A stretch of 64,000 nt of DNA, taken from the NCBI GenBank assembly GCA_050951585.1, contig JBMNJI010000006.1, positions 310,001 to 374,000 on the forward strand, read 5' to 3'. This document shows positions 36,755 to 44,670 of this stretch, piece after piece. The position numbers were made by a program, and so were the translations under genes. Origin of the DNA: UBA3937 sp050951585 (GTDB lineage Bacteria > Bacillota > Peptococcia > DRI-13 > DTU073). The notes below the pieces were generated by a model. The model made no database searches and had not been told where the DNA came from. It saw nothing but the letters and a program-made list of their open reading frames with translations. The first letter of the stretch is position 1; each line of letters starts with the position of its first letter.

Positions 36755-36798
36755 AAAAAATAGAAATAAGGAAGCAGTTTTCTCTTCTCACTGCTTCC
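36755..36798 (-). terminator. Intrinsic terminator downstream of the low-complexity protein gene
   Basis: Stem GGAAGCAGT / ACTGCTTCC (36770-36778 with 36790-36798), followed on the minus strand by TTATTTCTATTTTTT. It ends the transcript of the gene at 36842-37546. Confidence 0.85.
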
Positions 36799-36841
36799 CG
36801 TCCCCTTATTACTATTCTTATTCCAACTTTTACGGTCAGAA

Positions 36842-37546
36842 TTACTGATTATACAACTTTGTTGTACCGGTGAATCCTGTCATTTGACCAGATTGAGGAT
36901 TAGTCTGGGAAGTGATTCCGGCCTGCTGTCCGATTTGATTTAAACTGGTTGACCCTTTACCAAGTTGTTCACGTGAAGATAAGTAGACACTGGGACCCAT
37001 CGTTGAAATATCGGAGAGAGTTGATTGCGCACCTTGACCTATGGTGCCAAATTGTCCTGTTGTCCCACTTATTCCACCGCTTTGCATGCTTCCACTCATC
37101 CCGGTCATGCCACTGCCCTGCATACCCATACCGGTGCTTATTCCCCCACCTTGAACGCCCATATGCTGCATGACATTTTCGTATGTATCCGGACTCATTG
37201 ACGCCAGATTAAAAAGGGCACCCGGATTTTGCTGTATGGGCGAGGTCGTCCCGACACCGCTCGTAACACCTGTGCCATAGCCTTGCCCGTATACTGGGGG
37301 AGCAGAACTAAGGTAAGACTGTTGACCTTGTGGCACAGTAGTTCCATAGGAAATGCTCTGCAGAGCGGAAATACTCTCCTGACATAATTGCTGAATACGG
37401 TTCATCTGTTGCGCTGCAAATGCTTCTTCCTGAGCAAGTTGCATCAACCGTTGCCTGTTGCTCTCTTCGGCTTGCCGCATCTGACTCGCCATTTGACTTA
37501 CATTATTAATTCTTTGTTGGATCTGCTGAATCTGTTGGTGAACCAT
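36842..37546 (-). CDS. Hypothetical low-complexity Gly/Met/Gln/Ser-rich protein
   Basis: 234 residues with a perfect ribosome site (AAAGGAGG, eight bases before ATG) and its own terminator, so it is expressed as a gene. Residues 1-65 are a Gln-rich coiled coil. After a Tyr/Pro/Gly linker comes a short ordered block (ALFNLASMSPDTYENVMQHM, about 108-128). Residues 130-175 are repeats built on Gly-Met-Gly-Met, Gly-Ser-Gly-Met and similar steps, and the tail is Gly/Ser/Thr/Gln-rich. No signal peptide or membrane segment. Composition recalls spore-coat or other structural proteins, but I recognise no family, so no function is assigned. Confidence 0.75.
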   Translation of the reverse strand: MVHQQIQQIQQRINNVSQMASQMRQAEESNRQRLMQLAQEEAFAAQQMNRIQQLCQESISALQSISYGTTVPQGQQSYLSSAPPVYGQGYGTGVTSGVGTTSPIQQNPGALFNLASMSPDTYENVMQHMGVQGGGISTGMGMQGSGMTGMSGSMQSGGISGTTGQFGTIGQGAQSTLSDISTMGPSVYLSSREQLGKGSTSLNQIGQQAGITSQTNPQSGQMTGFTGTTKLYNQ

Positions 37547-37635
37547 AAATCAACCTCCTTTGATTGTCTCTCAGAGCTAGCTTTGCCCTTTAATCTGCCA
37601 TTATGTATGGTATTTAATGGTTTTATTGCTGAGGG

Positions 37636-37938
37636 CTAATTAAAGAGTTTCGTTTTCACAAATAAACGTAACAGACCGATAATCATAAAGCCGATCACGG
37701 TTATACCAAGCCACATCAGCAGATAAAAGAGAATCCGCCAAATCAACATTTCGGCTAATAACTGTGCTACTTTTTGGTACTGCCCAATAATAAACCATAA
37801 TAATAAACCCCAGGTGAAAAGATCGATAATTCTGACCAGCGGGGAAAAATGGCGCAAAATCGCATCATACCATTTCCACAAACGGGCTGTGACTAAAAAT
37901 GCCCCGAACCCGCATAATACCAATAATACCATCTTCAC
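37636..37938 (-). CDS. Hypothetical small membrane protein
   Basis: 100 residues with three hydrophobic segments (about 3-18, 38-55, 63-92), a basic loop between the first two and a short basic C-terminus. The GTG start has AAAGGAG six bases upstream; a second candidate, ATG, lies two codons further in. No family recognised. Followed by the low-complexity protein gene, 89 bases on. Confidence 0.65.
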   Translation of the reverse strand: MKMVLLVLCGFGAFLVTARLWKWYDAILRHFSPLVRIIDLFTWGLLLWFIIGQYQKVAQLLAEMLIWRILFYLLMWLGITVIGFMIIGLLRLFVKTKLFN

Positions 37939-38094
37939 ATACTTCTCCTTTCATGACCGGACCATCCGCACGTAAACCATCTTCCAAAACAGGTACCAGC
38001 AAATGATTCCTTACAAAATACTTTACAACAATTTGCCGTGGTCTGCAGTCACTAATTACAGCCGCCTTGAGAAGTGATTTATAGTCGCTTGCTG

Positions 38095-38123
38095 TTGACA
38101 CCATGTCATTAATCTTTTATAAT
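38095..38123 (+). promoter_or_regulatory. Consensus sigma-A promoter of tRNA-Trp
   Basis: TTGACA (38095-38100), a 17-base spacer, and TATAAT (38118-38123). Both hexamers are perfect. The tRNA begins 20 bases after the -10. Confidence 0.93.
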
Positions 38124-38143
38124 AAAGAGCGTGACTTACACAC

Positions 38144-38219
38144 AGGGGTATAGCTCAATTGGTAGAGTAGCGGACTCCAAATCCGTTGGTTGTGGGTTCA
38201 AGTCCTACTGCCCCTGCCA
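38144..38219 (+). tRNA. tRNA-Trp (anticodon CCA)
   Basis: Full cloverleaf. Acceptor AGGGGTA pairs with TGCCCCT, the D arm contains AGCTCAATTGGTAGAG, and the anticodon stem GCGGA/TCCGT encloses the loop CTCCAAA, giving CCA. The T loop is GTTCAAGTC. CCA is encoded at the 3' end. Own promoter upstream and terminator downstream. Confidence 0.96.
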
Positions 38220-38235
38220 TTTATCTCTAAAACAA

Positions 38236-38264
38236 TCCCGCAATGATCAGCGGGAATTTTTTTT
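38236..38264 (+). terminator. Intrinsic terminator of tRNA-Trp
   Basis: Stem TCCCGC / GCGGGA (38236-38241 with 38250-38255), loop of eight, followed by ATTTTTTTT. Seventeen bases after the tRNA. Confidence 0.9.
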
Positions 38265-38276
38265 GCCTTAATACTC

Positions 38277-38325
38277 AATAGAAAAGAACTGTCTCGTTTG
38301 ATGCCAGGATCTCGAGACAGTTCTT
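38277..38325 (-). terminator. Intrinsic terminator of the EF-G-like gene
   Basis: Perfect 13-base stem AAGAACTGTCTCG / CGAGACAGTTCTT (38284-38296 with 38313-38325), followed on the minus strand by TTCTATT. It lies 22 bases after the stop of the gene at 38348. Confidence 0.8.
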
Positions 38326-38347
38326 TCGTTCTAAAATATTCTAAAAA

Positions 38348-40390
38348 CTATTTTTCTTTCACCTGTTCCTTTTCTTTAGCCGCATTTTCAATGATTTCTT
38401 TCGCTGCCTGCTGTGGTACATCTTCATATTGTAAAAACTGCATACTGAAAAATCCGCGGCCTTGCGTGATTGATTTTAGATCAATGGCATATCTGTACAT
38501 CTCCGAAAGAGGCACCTGGGCTTTCACAACCTGCAATTTTCCTTCCGGTTCCATCCCCAGGATGCGTCCTCTTTTCCCGTTTAAATCACTGATAATGTCA
38601 CCCATATATTGCTCCGGAACGCGGACTTCCACTTCCATAATCGGTTCCATCAAAACTGGATGTGCCTTTTCAACACCCTTTTTGAAACACATACTTGCCG
38701 CAATTTTAAAAGACATTTCCGAGGAATCTACATCATGGTAAGAACCATCAAACAGCGTCACTTTAACATTCGTCACGGGATAACCGGCTAAGATCCCTTC
38801 CGCCATAGCTTCGCGCACACCTTTTTCCACGGCCGGATGATAATTCTTCGGGACTGCTCCACCGAAAATGGTTTCCGCGAATTCAAATTCACCATCCGGA
38901 TATGGCTCAAAACGCAGCTTGACATGACCGTACTGTCCATGTCCACCTGATTGCTTTTTGTGCTTATATTCATATTCGGCGGTTCCTCTGATTGTTTCCC
39001 GATAAGGTACCCGCGGCGTACTTGTTGAAACTTCAACGCCGAATTTTTTCTGCATGCGCTCGATAATAATATCAAGATGGGTTTCTCCCATCCCGGTGAG
39101 GATGGTTTCCTTGGTCTCCGTATTTTTCTCCACCCGCAAGGTCGGATCCTCTTCCACCAGACGAGCCAGCGCATTCCCAACTTTATCTTCATCATTACGG
39201 GATTTGGCTTTCACCGCAACTGAAAAGATTGGATTGGGGAAGGATACTCCTTCGAGAAGTGGAGTCTTGTCTTTTACTCCTAAGGTATCACCGGTCGTAG
39301 TATCGGCCAGTTTTGCAATGCAAACGATATCTCCCGTCTGCGCCTCACTGACATTATCCTGGGTTTTACCGCGCGGTACTAATAAGGACCCATAACGTTC
39401 ATCCTTTTGTTTATTAAGGTTATAAATAGTTGCATCACTCTTTAAGGTCCCGCTGACAACCCGGACAAAGCTCAATTTACCCACAAAGGGGTCAGCCATT
39501 GTCTTAAAGACAATCGCGACCAGCGGCTCATTATTCAGATCCTTTTCCGAAGAATCAACCGGTGACGGTAAAAACTCGACGAGCGCATCCATAAGTATCT
39601 GAATCCCGATATTTTTGAGCGCCGAACCGCAAAAAACCGGTACTACTTTGGCATCTAAGATCCCCTGGCGTAAACCCCGATAAACTTCTTCATCATTCAG
39701 CGGCTCCCCGTCAAGATATTTCATTAAAAGCTCATCATCGCCCTCTGCCGCTGCTTCCATCAAAGGTTCTCGATACTTCTCAATTTCGCCTTGTAGTTCT
39801 TGCGGAATAGGTATTTCACTATATTTATTCCCCTCAAATTTATAGGCTTTTTTCCGTAAAATATCTACCACACCCGAAAAATTCTCTTCAGCACCAATTG
39901 GCAAAACTAACGGTACAATTGATGTCCCGAAACGATCTTTCAGGTTATCCAGGACCCGATAATAATTGGCATTTTCCCGATCAAGCTTGTTCACAAAGAT
40001 AATTCTCGGCTTACTACTCTCTTCAGCCGCTTCCCAATGAACCTCTGTCTGCACTTCTACTCCGGCTACTCCATCAACGATGAGGATTATACTGTCAACA
40101 GCGCGCATTGCACTCTTAACTTCGCCAATAAAATCAGCATAACCGGGAGTATCTAAAATATTTAACTTATGCTCCTTCCATTCCACGGGAGCTAAAGTCG
40201 TGCTCACAGTTACTTTTCTTTTTATCTCTTCCGGAAGATAATCCGTAACTGTTGTGCCTTCATCAACCTTCCCAATACGTGTTGTATGACCGGCATTAAA
40301 AAGAAAGGTTTCCGTCAAGGAGGTCTTGCCTGCACCTCCGTGTGCCAAGATACCAACGTTCCTGAGTTTTTTACTAGAATATACCCGCAA
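38348..40390 (-). CDS. Elongation factor G-like translational GTPase (EF-G2 type)
   Basis: 680 residues with all five EF-G domains. G1 reads AHGGAGKT (16-23) rather than AHIDAGKT of canonical EF-G, G3 is DTPGYADF, and G4 is NKLD near 133. Domain IV has the GHGQYGH tip region, and the C-terminal part has VPEQYMGDIISDLNGKRGRI. The P-loop variant and its position away from rpsL-rpsG-tuf mark it as the second EF-G class (EF-G2-like). Its exact role is unknown; no reason is seen to call it a tetracycline-resistance protein. Stands alone, with a terminator behind it. Confidence 0.88.
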   Translation of the reverse strand: MRVYSSKKLRNVGILAHGGAGKTSLTETFLFNAGHTTRIGKVDEGTTVTDYLPEEIKRKVTVSTTLAPVEWKEHKLNILDTPGYADFIGEVKSAMRAVDSIILIVDGVAGVEVQTEVHWEAAEESSKPRIIFVNKLDRENANYYRVLDNLKDRFGTSIVPLVLPIGAEENFSGVVDILRKKAYKFEGNKYSEIPIPQELQGEIEKYREPLMEAAAEGDDELLMKYLDGEPLNDEEVYRGLRQGILDAKVVPVFCGSALKNIGIQILMDALVEFLPSPVDSSEKDLNNEPLVAIVFKTMADPFVGKLSFVRVVSGTLKSDATIYNLNKQKDERYGSLLVPRGKTQDNVSEAQTGDIVCIAKLADTTTGDTLGVKDKTPLLEGVSFPNPIFSVAVKAKSRNDEDKVGNALARLVEEDPTLRVEKNTETKETILTGMGETHLDIIIERMQKKFGVEVSTSTPRVPYRETIRGTAEYEYKHKKQSGGHGQYGHVKLRFEPYPDGEFEFAETIFGGAVPKNYHPAVEKGVREAMAEGILAGYPVTNVKVTLFDGSYHDVDSSEMSFKIAASMCFKKGVEKAHPVLMEPIMEVEVRVPEQYMGDIISDLNGKRGRILGMEPEGKLQVVKAQVPLSEMYRYAIDLKSITQGRGFFSMQFLQYEDVPQQAAKEIIENAAKEKEQVKEK

Positions 40391-40761
40391 TATAAGTTCC
40401 TCCTTTGGAAGTTAATTTATTTCTACTTACTTATGTAAGTATAATAGCCAAAACCAAATCCTAATTAACCCGAGGAAACTTTTTCTCCGTCTATTATTAT
40501 TCTGTCTTATGCTATCTTTAACGGGGAGCACTGTTGTCCGCTCACTTTGCTCATCTTTGCATCCGGCTTCAACGACGTATACCTTAATTAATATTACTCA
40601 TAAATTCAAAAAATCCTTCTTTTTCTTAAGAGAAATTTCATCTGTTCTGCGGTCTATCCAATATATTATTGCCACCATAAATACTTAAGAAGATAATTAA
40701 ACGGATATTTTCGTCTTCTTTCTCATAGTTATTTTTTAAACAGGACTATGGGAGGGTAAAG
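40391..40761. other. 371-base divergent intergenic region, EF-G2-like gene / spoVB
   Basis: No gene with a ribosome site is visible; the best small frame (26 codons, minus strand near 40600-40675) lacks one. It must hold the promoters of both flanking genes. On the right a sigma-E-like pair is noted separately. On the left an imperfect palindrome (ACTTACTTATGTAAGT) sits just upstream of the EF-G2-like gene and could be an operator, but this is weak. Confidence 0.4.
40703..40731 (+). promoter_or_regulatory. Possible sigma-E promoter of spoVB
   Basis: GGATATT at 40703-40709 fits the sigma-E -35 consensus (KMATATT). It is followed 14 bases later by CATAGTTA, which keeps only the CATA of the -10 consensus CATACAMT. 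spoVB belongs to the mother-cell regulon in Bacillus. The -10 match is poor, so this is tentative. Confidence 0.3.
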
Positions 40762-42291
40762 ATGACAAAACAGTCTTTTCTTAAAGGTGCGTTTATTCTG
40801 CTCATGGCCAGCCTTTTGGTGAAGGTCCTGGGCTTCGTCTATCAGATTATGATTATCCGCCTCATCAGTCCTGAAGGAATTGGCATTTTTAATATGGTTT
40901 TCCCTTTATATATTACGGTCCTCGTTTTTACAACTATGGGATTTCCCCCGGCTATCCCCAAGTTAACGGCGGAAGAAATTGCGGCTGGGGAATTCAGCAA
41001 TGTGGAAATTATCTTAGGTACGGCAGCTTCTCTCCTCTTCCTTATCTCCGCGGCCTTGTCTTTTGTTTTTATCCTGCTCACCCCTTTCGTCATTAATAAA
41101 CTCTATACGGACCCACGCGTCCTCCCGGTCTTTTTATTTTTACTACCTACAGTAGTTCTGGTTGCTCTCTCTTCGGCAATTAAAGGTTTCTTCCAAGGCT
41201 TACATGATATGCGTCCTACCGCTTATACCCAACTAATCGAACAAATTGTCCGCATCGGTACCGGTTTACTGTTGGTTACTTTTCTGCATCCTCTTGGTTT
41301 AACCTGGTCTGCTGTCGGGCTCTCCCTCGCCGTTTTTTGCAGTGAATTAAGCGGCTTCATCTATTTGATTGTTCTCTACAAAAAACACCTGGCCGCACCC
41401 CTCTTTGCGAAGCCCAAACTGTCCGTCATAAAGCGCCTTTTTACCTTTGGTATACCCGTAACCGTCACCCGGGTTATCACCAGTATGATTTCTACAATTG
41501 AAGCTAATTTAATTCCCCAGCAGCTGCTCAAAACCGGCTGTACCCTCTCCCAATCCACCGCGTTTTACGGTGAATTGACAGGAGTGGCCTTTACTCTGCT
41601 CACTATTCCGTCTCCCTTGACCTATTCTCTTTCTACTTCATTGGTTCCCGCCATCTCGGAAGCGGAAAGCAAAAAGCAAACTCAATTACTGTGTCAACGC
41701 ACCTCCGAAGCAATTGGCATAACCTTAATCGTTGGTATTCCCTGCGGTCTGATTCTTTTCTTCTGGGGTCATCTCATCACCTCGCTGCTTTTTCACGTGA
41801 CCCAGGCGGGGGAACTCCTCAAAATCCTTGCCTGCGGCAGTGTTTTTCTCTACCTGATTCAACCCACCGTTGGTATCCTGCAAGGACTGGGTTTTGTCAA
41901 AACAATCTTTTGCACAACACTGACCGGCGGGATGATCAAGCTCAGTGGGATCATTTTCCTCGGTAGTCATCCTGTCCATGGCCCCTCATTTATTGCCCTT
42001 AGTTATGCCCTGAATTTTTGTCTGGTCGCCCTCTTGAATTTAGTGATTGTGAAAAGAAAAACCGGGCTGTCCCTGCAACCCGGCTTCTTTATCCGCCTTT
42101 TTCTCGTTAGTCTCCTCTTTAGTTTTGCCTTGCTGAAGCTGTCTCCATTTGTCTGTCACAGTATCCCTCTATTATTGCTTGGCATTTTCACATTGGTTCT
42201 GCTCTTTTTCCTTGCGCTCTTCATCAGCGGAGATAAATATGTTAATTTAATCTTTCAGCAGCTCTTCCGGAACTTAAAAAGAACTTTCTAA
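40762..42291 (+). CDS. spoVB: SpoVB-like MOP/MATE-family flippase (spore cortex)
   Basis: 509 residues with about 14 membrane segments. Start sequence (FLKGAFILLMASLLVKVLGFVYQI, in parts) and the ISPEGIGIFNMVFPLY region match stage V sporulation protein B. Family members are lipid-linked oligosaccharide flippases; SpoVB is needed for cortex peptidoglycan. Strong ribosome site GGGAGGG. Plus-strand gene in a mostly minus-strand region; its 3' end overlaps surE by 18 bases tail to tail. Other MurJ/SpoVB paralogues cannot be excluded. Confidence 0.87.
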   Translation: MTKQSFLKGAFILLMASLLVKVLGFVYQIMIIRLISPEGIGIFNMVFPLYITVLVFTTMGFPPAIPKLTAEEIAAGEFSNVEIILGTAASLLFLISAALSFVFILLTPFVINKLYTDPRVLPVFLFLLPTVVLVALSSAIKGFFQGLHDMRPTAYTQLIEQIVRIGTGLLLVTFLHPLGLTWSAVGLSLAVFCSELSGFIYLIVLYKKHLAAPLFAKPKLSVIKRLFTFGIPVTVTRVITSMISTIEANLIPQQLLKTGCTLSQSTAFYGELTGVAFTLLTIPSPLTYSLSTSLVPAISEAESKKQTQLLCQRTSEAIGITLIVGIPCGLILFFWGHLITSLLFHVTQAGELLKILACGSVFLYLIQPTVGILQGLGFVKTIFCTTLTGGMIKLSGIIFLGSHPVHGPSFIALSYALNFCLVALLNLVIVKRKTGLSLQPGFFIRLFLVSLLFSFALLKLSPFVCHSIPLLLLGIFTLVLLFFLALFISGDKYVNLIFQQLFRNLKRTF

Positions 42292-43047
42292 GCCCCACTC
42301 TTTGATCTCCTGAATAATCCGGTAATTAGTCAAATCAAATTGCAAGGGCGTAATCGAGACATAATTATTTTCTACGGCCAGCGTATCCAGGTCCGGACTG
42401 TCCCCCATCGAAGGAAGCAGTTTGCCGATTGACCAATAGTAAGGTTTGCCCCGCGGATCAAGACGCTTTTCAAAACGATTTTCATATTCCCGTGGTCCCA
42501 GTCCGGTAATCCTGATTCCTTTAATCTTCTCCTTCTCGACCGGTGGAATATTGATATTGAGCAATGTTCCGGAAGGGAGCACTTTACCTTCATTAATGAT
42601 TTTTTTCACCAGCGCTAGGGTGATTTCCGTGGCCACGCTAAAATCCCGATAATCCCAGGAAGCTAAAGAAACAGCTAGGGCAGGGATCCCTAAAATAACC
42701 CCTTCGATGGCCGCAGAAACCGTACCCGAATAAAGGACATCTGTCCCCAAATTGGGTCCATGATTAATCCCCGAAATAACCAGCCCGCAGTCGCCGCCAA
42801 GCAGTTCCTGTAAGCCCAGTTTCACACAATCAGCCGGTGTCCCGTTGACTCCCCACACCTTGTTTAATCCTTCTATCTTTATTTCATCCACGCGGATGGG
42901 GTCTCTGATCGTGATGCCATGTCCAATGGCGCTTTTTTCCTCGGAAGGCGCCACAAGCACCACATTACCAACCTCCATGATGCTTTTCGCCAAGGTTTGC
43001 ACCCCGGGTGCCCATACGCCATCATCATTCGTAACCAGGATATTCAT
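42274..43047 (-). CDS. surE: SurE, 5'/3'-nucleotidase
   Basis: 257 residues. N-terminal TNDDGVWAPG with the two metal-binding Asp (8, 9), the VVAPSEEKSAIGHGIT segment with the conserved Ser, VNGTPADCVKLG and SGINHGPNLGTDVLYSGTV. Hydrolyses nucleoside monophosphates and is often linked to stationary-phase survival. Followed by the convergent end of spoVB. Confidence 0.96.
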   Translation of the reverse strand: MNILVTNDDGVWAPGVQTLAKSIMEVGNVVLVAPSEEKSAIGHGITIRDPIRVDEIKIEGLNKVWGVNGTPADCVKLGLQELLGGDCGLVISGINHGPNLGTDVLYSGTVSAAIEGVILGIPALAVSLASWDYRDFSVATEITLALVKKIINEGKVLPSGTLLNINIPPVEKEKIKGIRITGLGPREYENRFEKRLDPRGKPYYWSIGKLLPSMGDSPDLDTLAVENNYVSITPLQFDLTNYRIIQEIKEWGLESSF

Positions 43048-43110
43048 ATTTCCCTCCGTAAAAACCGTTTTCGCGAAGATACCTCTTCTCTGCTTCTTAA
43101 TTTATTTTAT

Positions 43111-43671
43111 TCATTTTTCCCGAATTAAAGCAAAAGCTTCTGCCCGTGTTGCTTCATTTGAACGGAAAATACCCCTGACCGCGGATGTGACAGTCTTACT
43201 GCCCGGTTTATTCACACCGCGGATCGTCATACACATATGTTCGGCTTCAATCACTACCAACACCCCGAGAGGATTTAAGATCCGCATGATGGAATCGGCA
43301 ATTTGTGAGGTTAACCGTTCTTGTAGCTGCGGCCGGCGCGCAAATATTTCTACCACCCGGGCCAGTTTGGATAGTCCTGTCACTTTTCCTTTGCGCGGGA
43401 TATACGCAACATGAGCCTTGCCGAAGAAAGGCAATAAATGGTGTTCACAAAAAGAATATACAGGGATATCTTTAACAAGTACCATCTCTTCGTGTTCTTC
43501 ATTGAAACAGACAAATAATTCTTCGTCCGGTTCCTTGCCCATCCCTCTAAAGATCTCTTCACACATTCTGGCTACGCGTAAGGGCGTTCCCCTTAAGCCT
43601 TCCCTGGAAGTATCCTCGCCAATAGCCTCAAGTAACATTTTGACTGCTGTTTGTATTTTCTCCTGATCCAT
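43111..43671 (-). CDS. folE: GTP cyclohydrolase I
   Basis: 186 residues, normal for type I FolE. Zinc and active-site residues: Cys and His in FCEHHLLPFFGKAHVAY and the second Cys in EAEHMCMTIRGV. The ending RSNEATRAEAFALI is typical. First step of tetrahydrofolate synthesis (GTP to dihydroneopterin triphosphate). No other folate genes are adjacent; it lies just upstream of surE with 63 bases between. Confidence 0.96.
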   Translation of the reverse strand: MDQEKIQTAVKMLLEAIGEDTSREGLRGTPLRVARMCEEIFRGMGKEPDEELFVCFNEEHEEMVLVKDIPVYSFCEHHLLPFFGKAHVAYIPRKGKVTGLSKLARVVEIFARRPQLQERLTSQIADSIMRILNPLGVLVVIEAEHMCMTIRGVNKPGSKTVTSAVRGIFRSNEATRAEAFALIREK

Positions 43672-43885
43672 TTCCTACCTCTTTCTCTTTATCACATTAA
43701 AGATTTGAATAGCCACTAATAATCTATACCAATATGTCTATTGTAAACCAATGCCTTCCTGTGTGCAATCAATTCCCGAAATACGCTCGTCCTCCAAGCA
43801 GGAATGAGCTGTCCTCGTTTCATTTTAAGCATATTTCTTCTGCTAAGACATATGGTAATGATATAAAAAACTGGGGGGGATAAAA

Positions 43886-44287
43886 ATGTCAGACCACCAA
43901 AATTCAGTCTCAGCGGAGGAATTTCGCATTTCTTATGCCTTAAAAGGCTTGCTCTGGGCTGTTTCCATCACCGTTGTACTCGCGGTTATCTCGGCCTTGC
44001 TGCTTCAATACACTGCTCTTTCGGAAAGCCTCTTGTCCGGATTTGCAACCTTTATCTTTTTTATCAGCATGTTCATTGGTTCAACCATCGCCGCCTACAC
44101 CGCCCAGGGAAAAGGTCTGCTTTACGGTGCTACAGTAAGCTTAACCTACTTTCTTTTCACGTTGTTAGGCGGATTACTCCTTGATATATCCTTGCTTTCT
44201 TTTCCCTTTATCCTCAAAAGATTCGGTATGGCAGCCTGTGCCGGCATCTTAGGCGGCATAATCGGCGTGGGATTAGTAAGTAAATAA
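43886..44287 (+). CDS. TIGR04086 family membrane protein
   Basis: 133 residues with four membrane segments (about 18-42, 48-68, 78-102, 108-130) and the Gly-rich last segment (ACAGILGGIIGVGLV) typical of the TIGR04086/YrzE family of Firmicutes. Function unknown. A GGGGGG ribosome site lies upstream. A bidirectional terminator follows. Confidence 0.85.
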   Translation: MSDHQNSVSAEEFRISYALKGLLWAVSITVVLAVISALLLQYTALSESLLSGFATFIFFISMFIGSTIAAYTAQGKGLLYGATVSLTYFLFTLLGGLLLDISLLSFPFILKRFGMAACAGILGGIIGVGLVSK

Positions 44288-44292
44288 AAGAT

Positions 44293-44338
44293 GAGGCTGT
44301 TGCGCCAAATACGGAAGTAACGCAACAGCCTCTCTTTT
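44293..44338. terminator. Bidirectional intrinsic terminator
   Basis: Twelve-base stem GAGGCTGTTGCG / CGCAACAGCCTC (44293-44304 with 44321-44332), followed by TCTTTT on the plus strand and by ATCTTTTATTT on the minus strand. It ends the TIGR04086 gene and could also end a minus-strand transcript of the small reading frame at 44396-44476. Confidence 0.85.
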
Positions 44339-44395
44339 CCCTGCTCAAGGCAACACTGCATGTTGTGGGGAGAAGTTCTTCACCCGCTCTTTTCT

Positions 44396-44476
44396 TTAAC
44401 TGCTTTTCTTTTTTTGCAACAGTTTGCAAATAAAGCGCGGGAGCGGAATAAAGAATAAAGCTTTTATATCTTTCAT
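44396..44476 (-). CDS. Possible 26-residue microprotein
   Basis: Too short for usual gene callers. 26 residues: a charged start (MKDIKAL), a hydrophobic/aromatic middle (FFIPLPRFICKLL) and a basic end (QKKKSS). A strong extended ribosome site, AAGGAAGGGTGAC, lies about six bases upstream of the ATG, and a usable terminator lies downstream. Composition suggests a short amphipathic membrane-associated peptide. No family recognised. Could be fortuitous. Confidence 0.4.
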   Translation of the reverse strand: MKDIKALFFIPLPRFICKLLQKKKSS

Positions 44477-44605
44477 TGTCCGTCACCCTTCCTTTCCATT
44501 CCTGCTCCTATAGTATTTCTTTCGGCGGGAAAGGTGACAGTACACCGAAAAAATTGTACAAGAAAATTCGCCTTTATTGTGCAGTAAATTATATATAATT
44601 TTGAT

Positions 44606-44634
44606 TAGACTTTGAATGGAAAACGTTGTAAAAT
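44606..44634 (+). promoter_or_regulatory. Candidate promoter of the secreted Ser/Asn-rich protein gene
   Basis: TAGACT, 17-base spacer, TAAAAT; four of six and five of six matches to the sigma-A hexamers. Located 37 bases before the start codon. Confidence 0.4.
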
Positions 44635-44670
44635 AGAAGAAAGAATAACTATTTAGGAGGACAAAAATTA

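Noticed and set aside
36968..36981. Second CACGTG palindrome resembling parS
   Set aside because: Inside the coding region of the low-complexity protein and with fewer matches to the parS consensus; chance occurrence.
37865..38104. 79-residue minus-strand open frame
   Set aside because: It overlaps the small membrane protein gene by 74 bases, lacks a ribosome site at its start, and its start lies inside the consensus tRNA-Trp promoter.
38348..40390. Ribosomal protection (tetracycline resistance) gene
   Set aside because: It is EF-G-like throughout; nothing visible singles out the Tet(M)/Tet(O) group, and the context is core genome with no mobile element.
40600..40677. 26-codon minus-strand frame in the EF-G2/spoVB gap
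   Set aside because: No ribosome site upstream and no terminator downstream; likely chance.
44214..44486. 90-residue minus-strand frame
   Set aside because: It runs through the terminator hairpin and into the TIGR04086 gene, and has no ribosome site. The shorter frame at 44396-44476 with a strong site is preferred.
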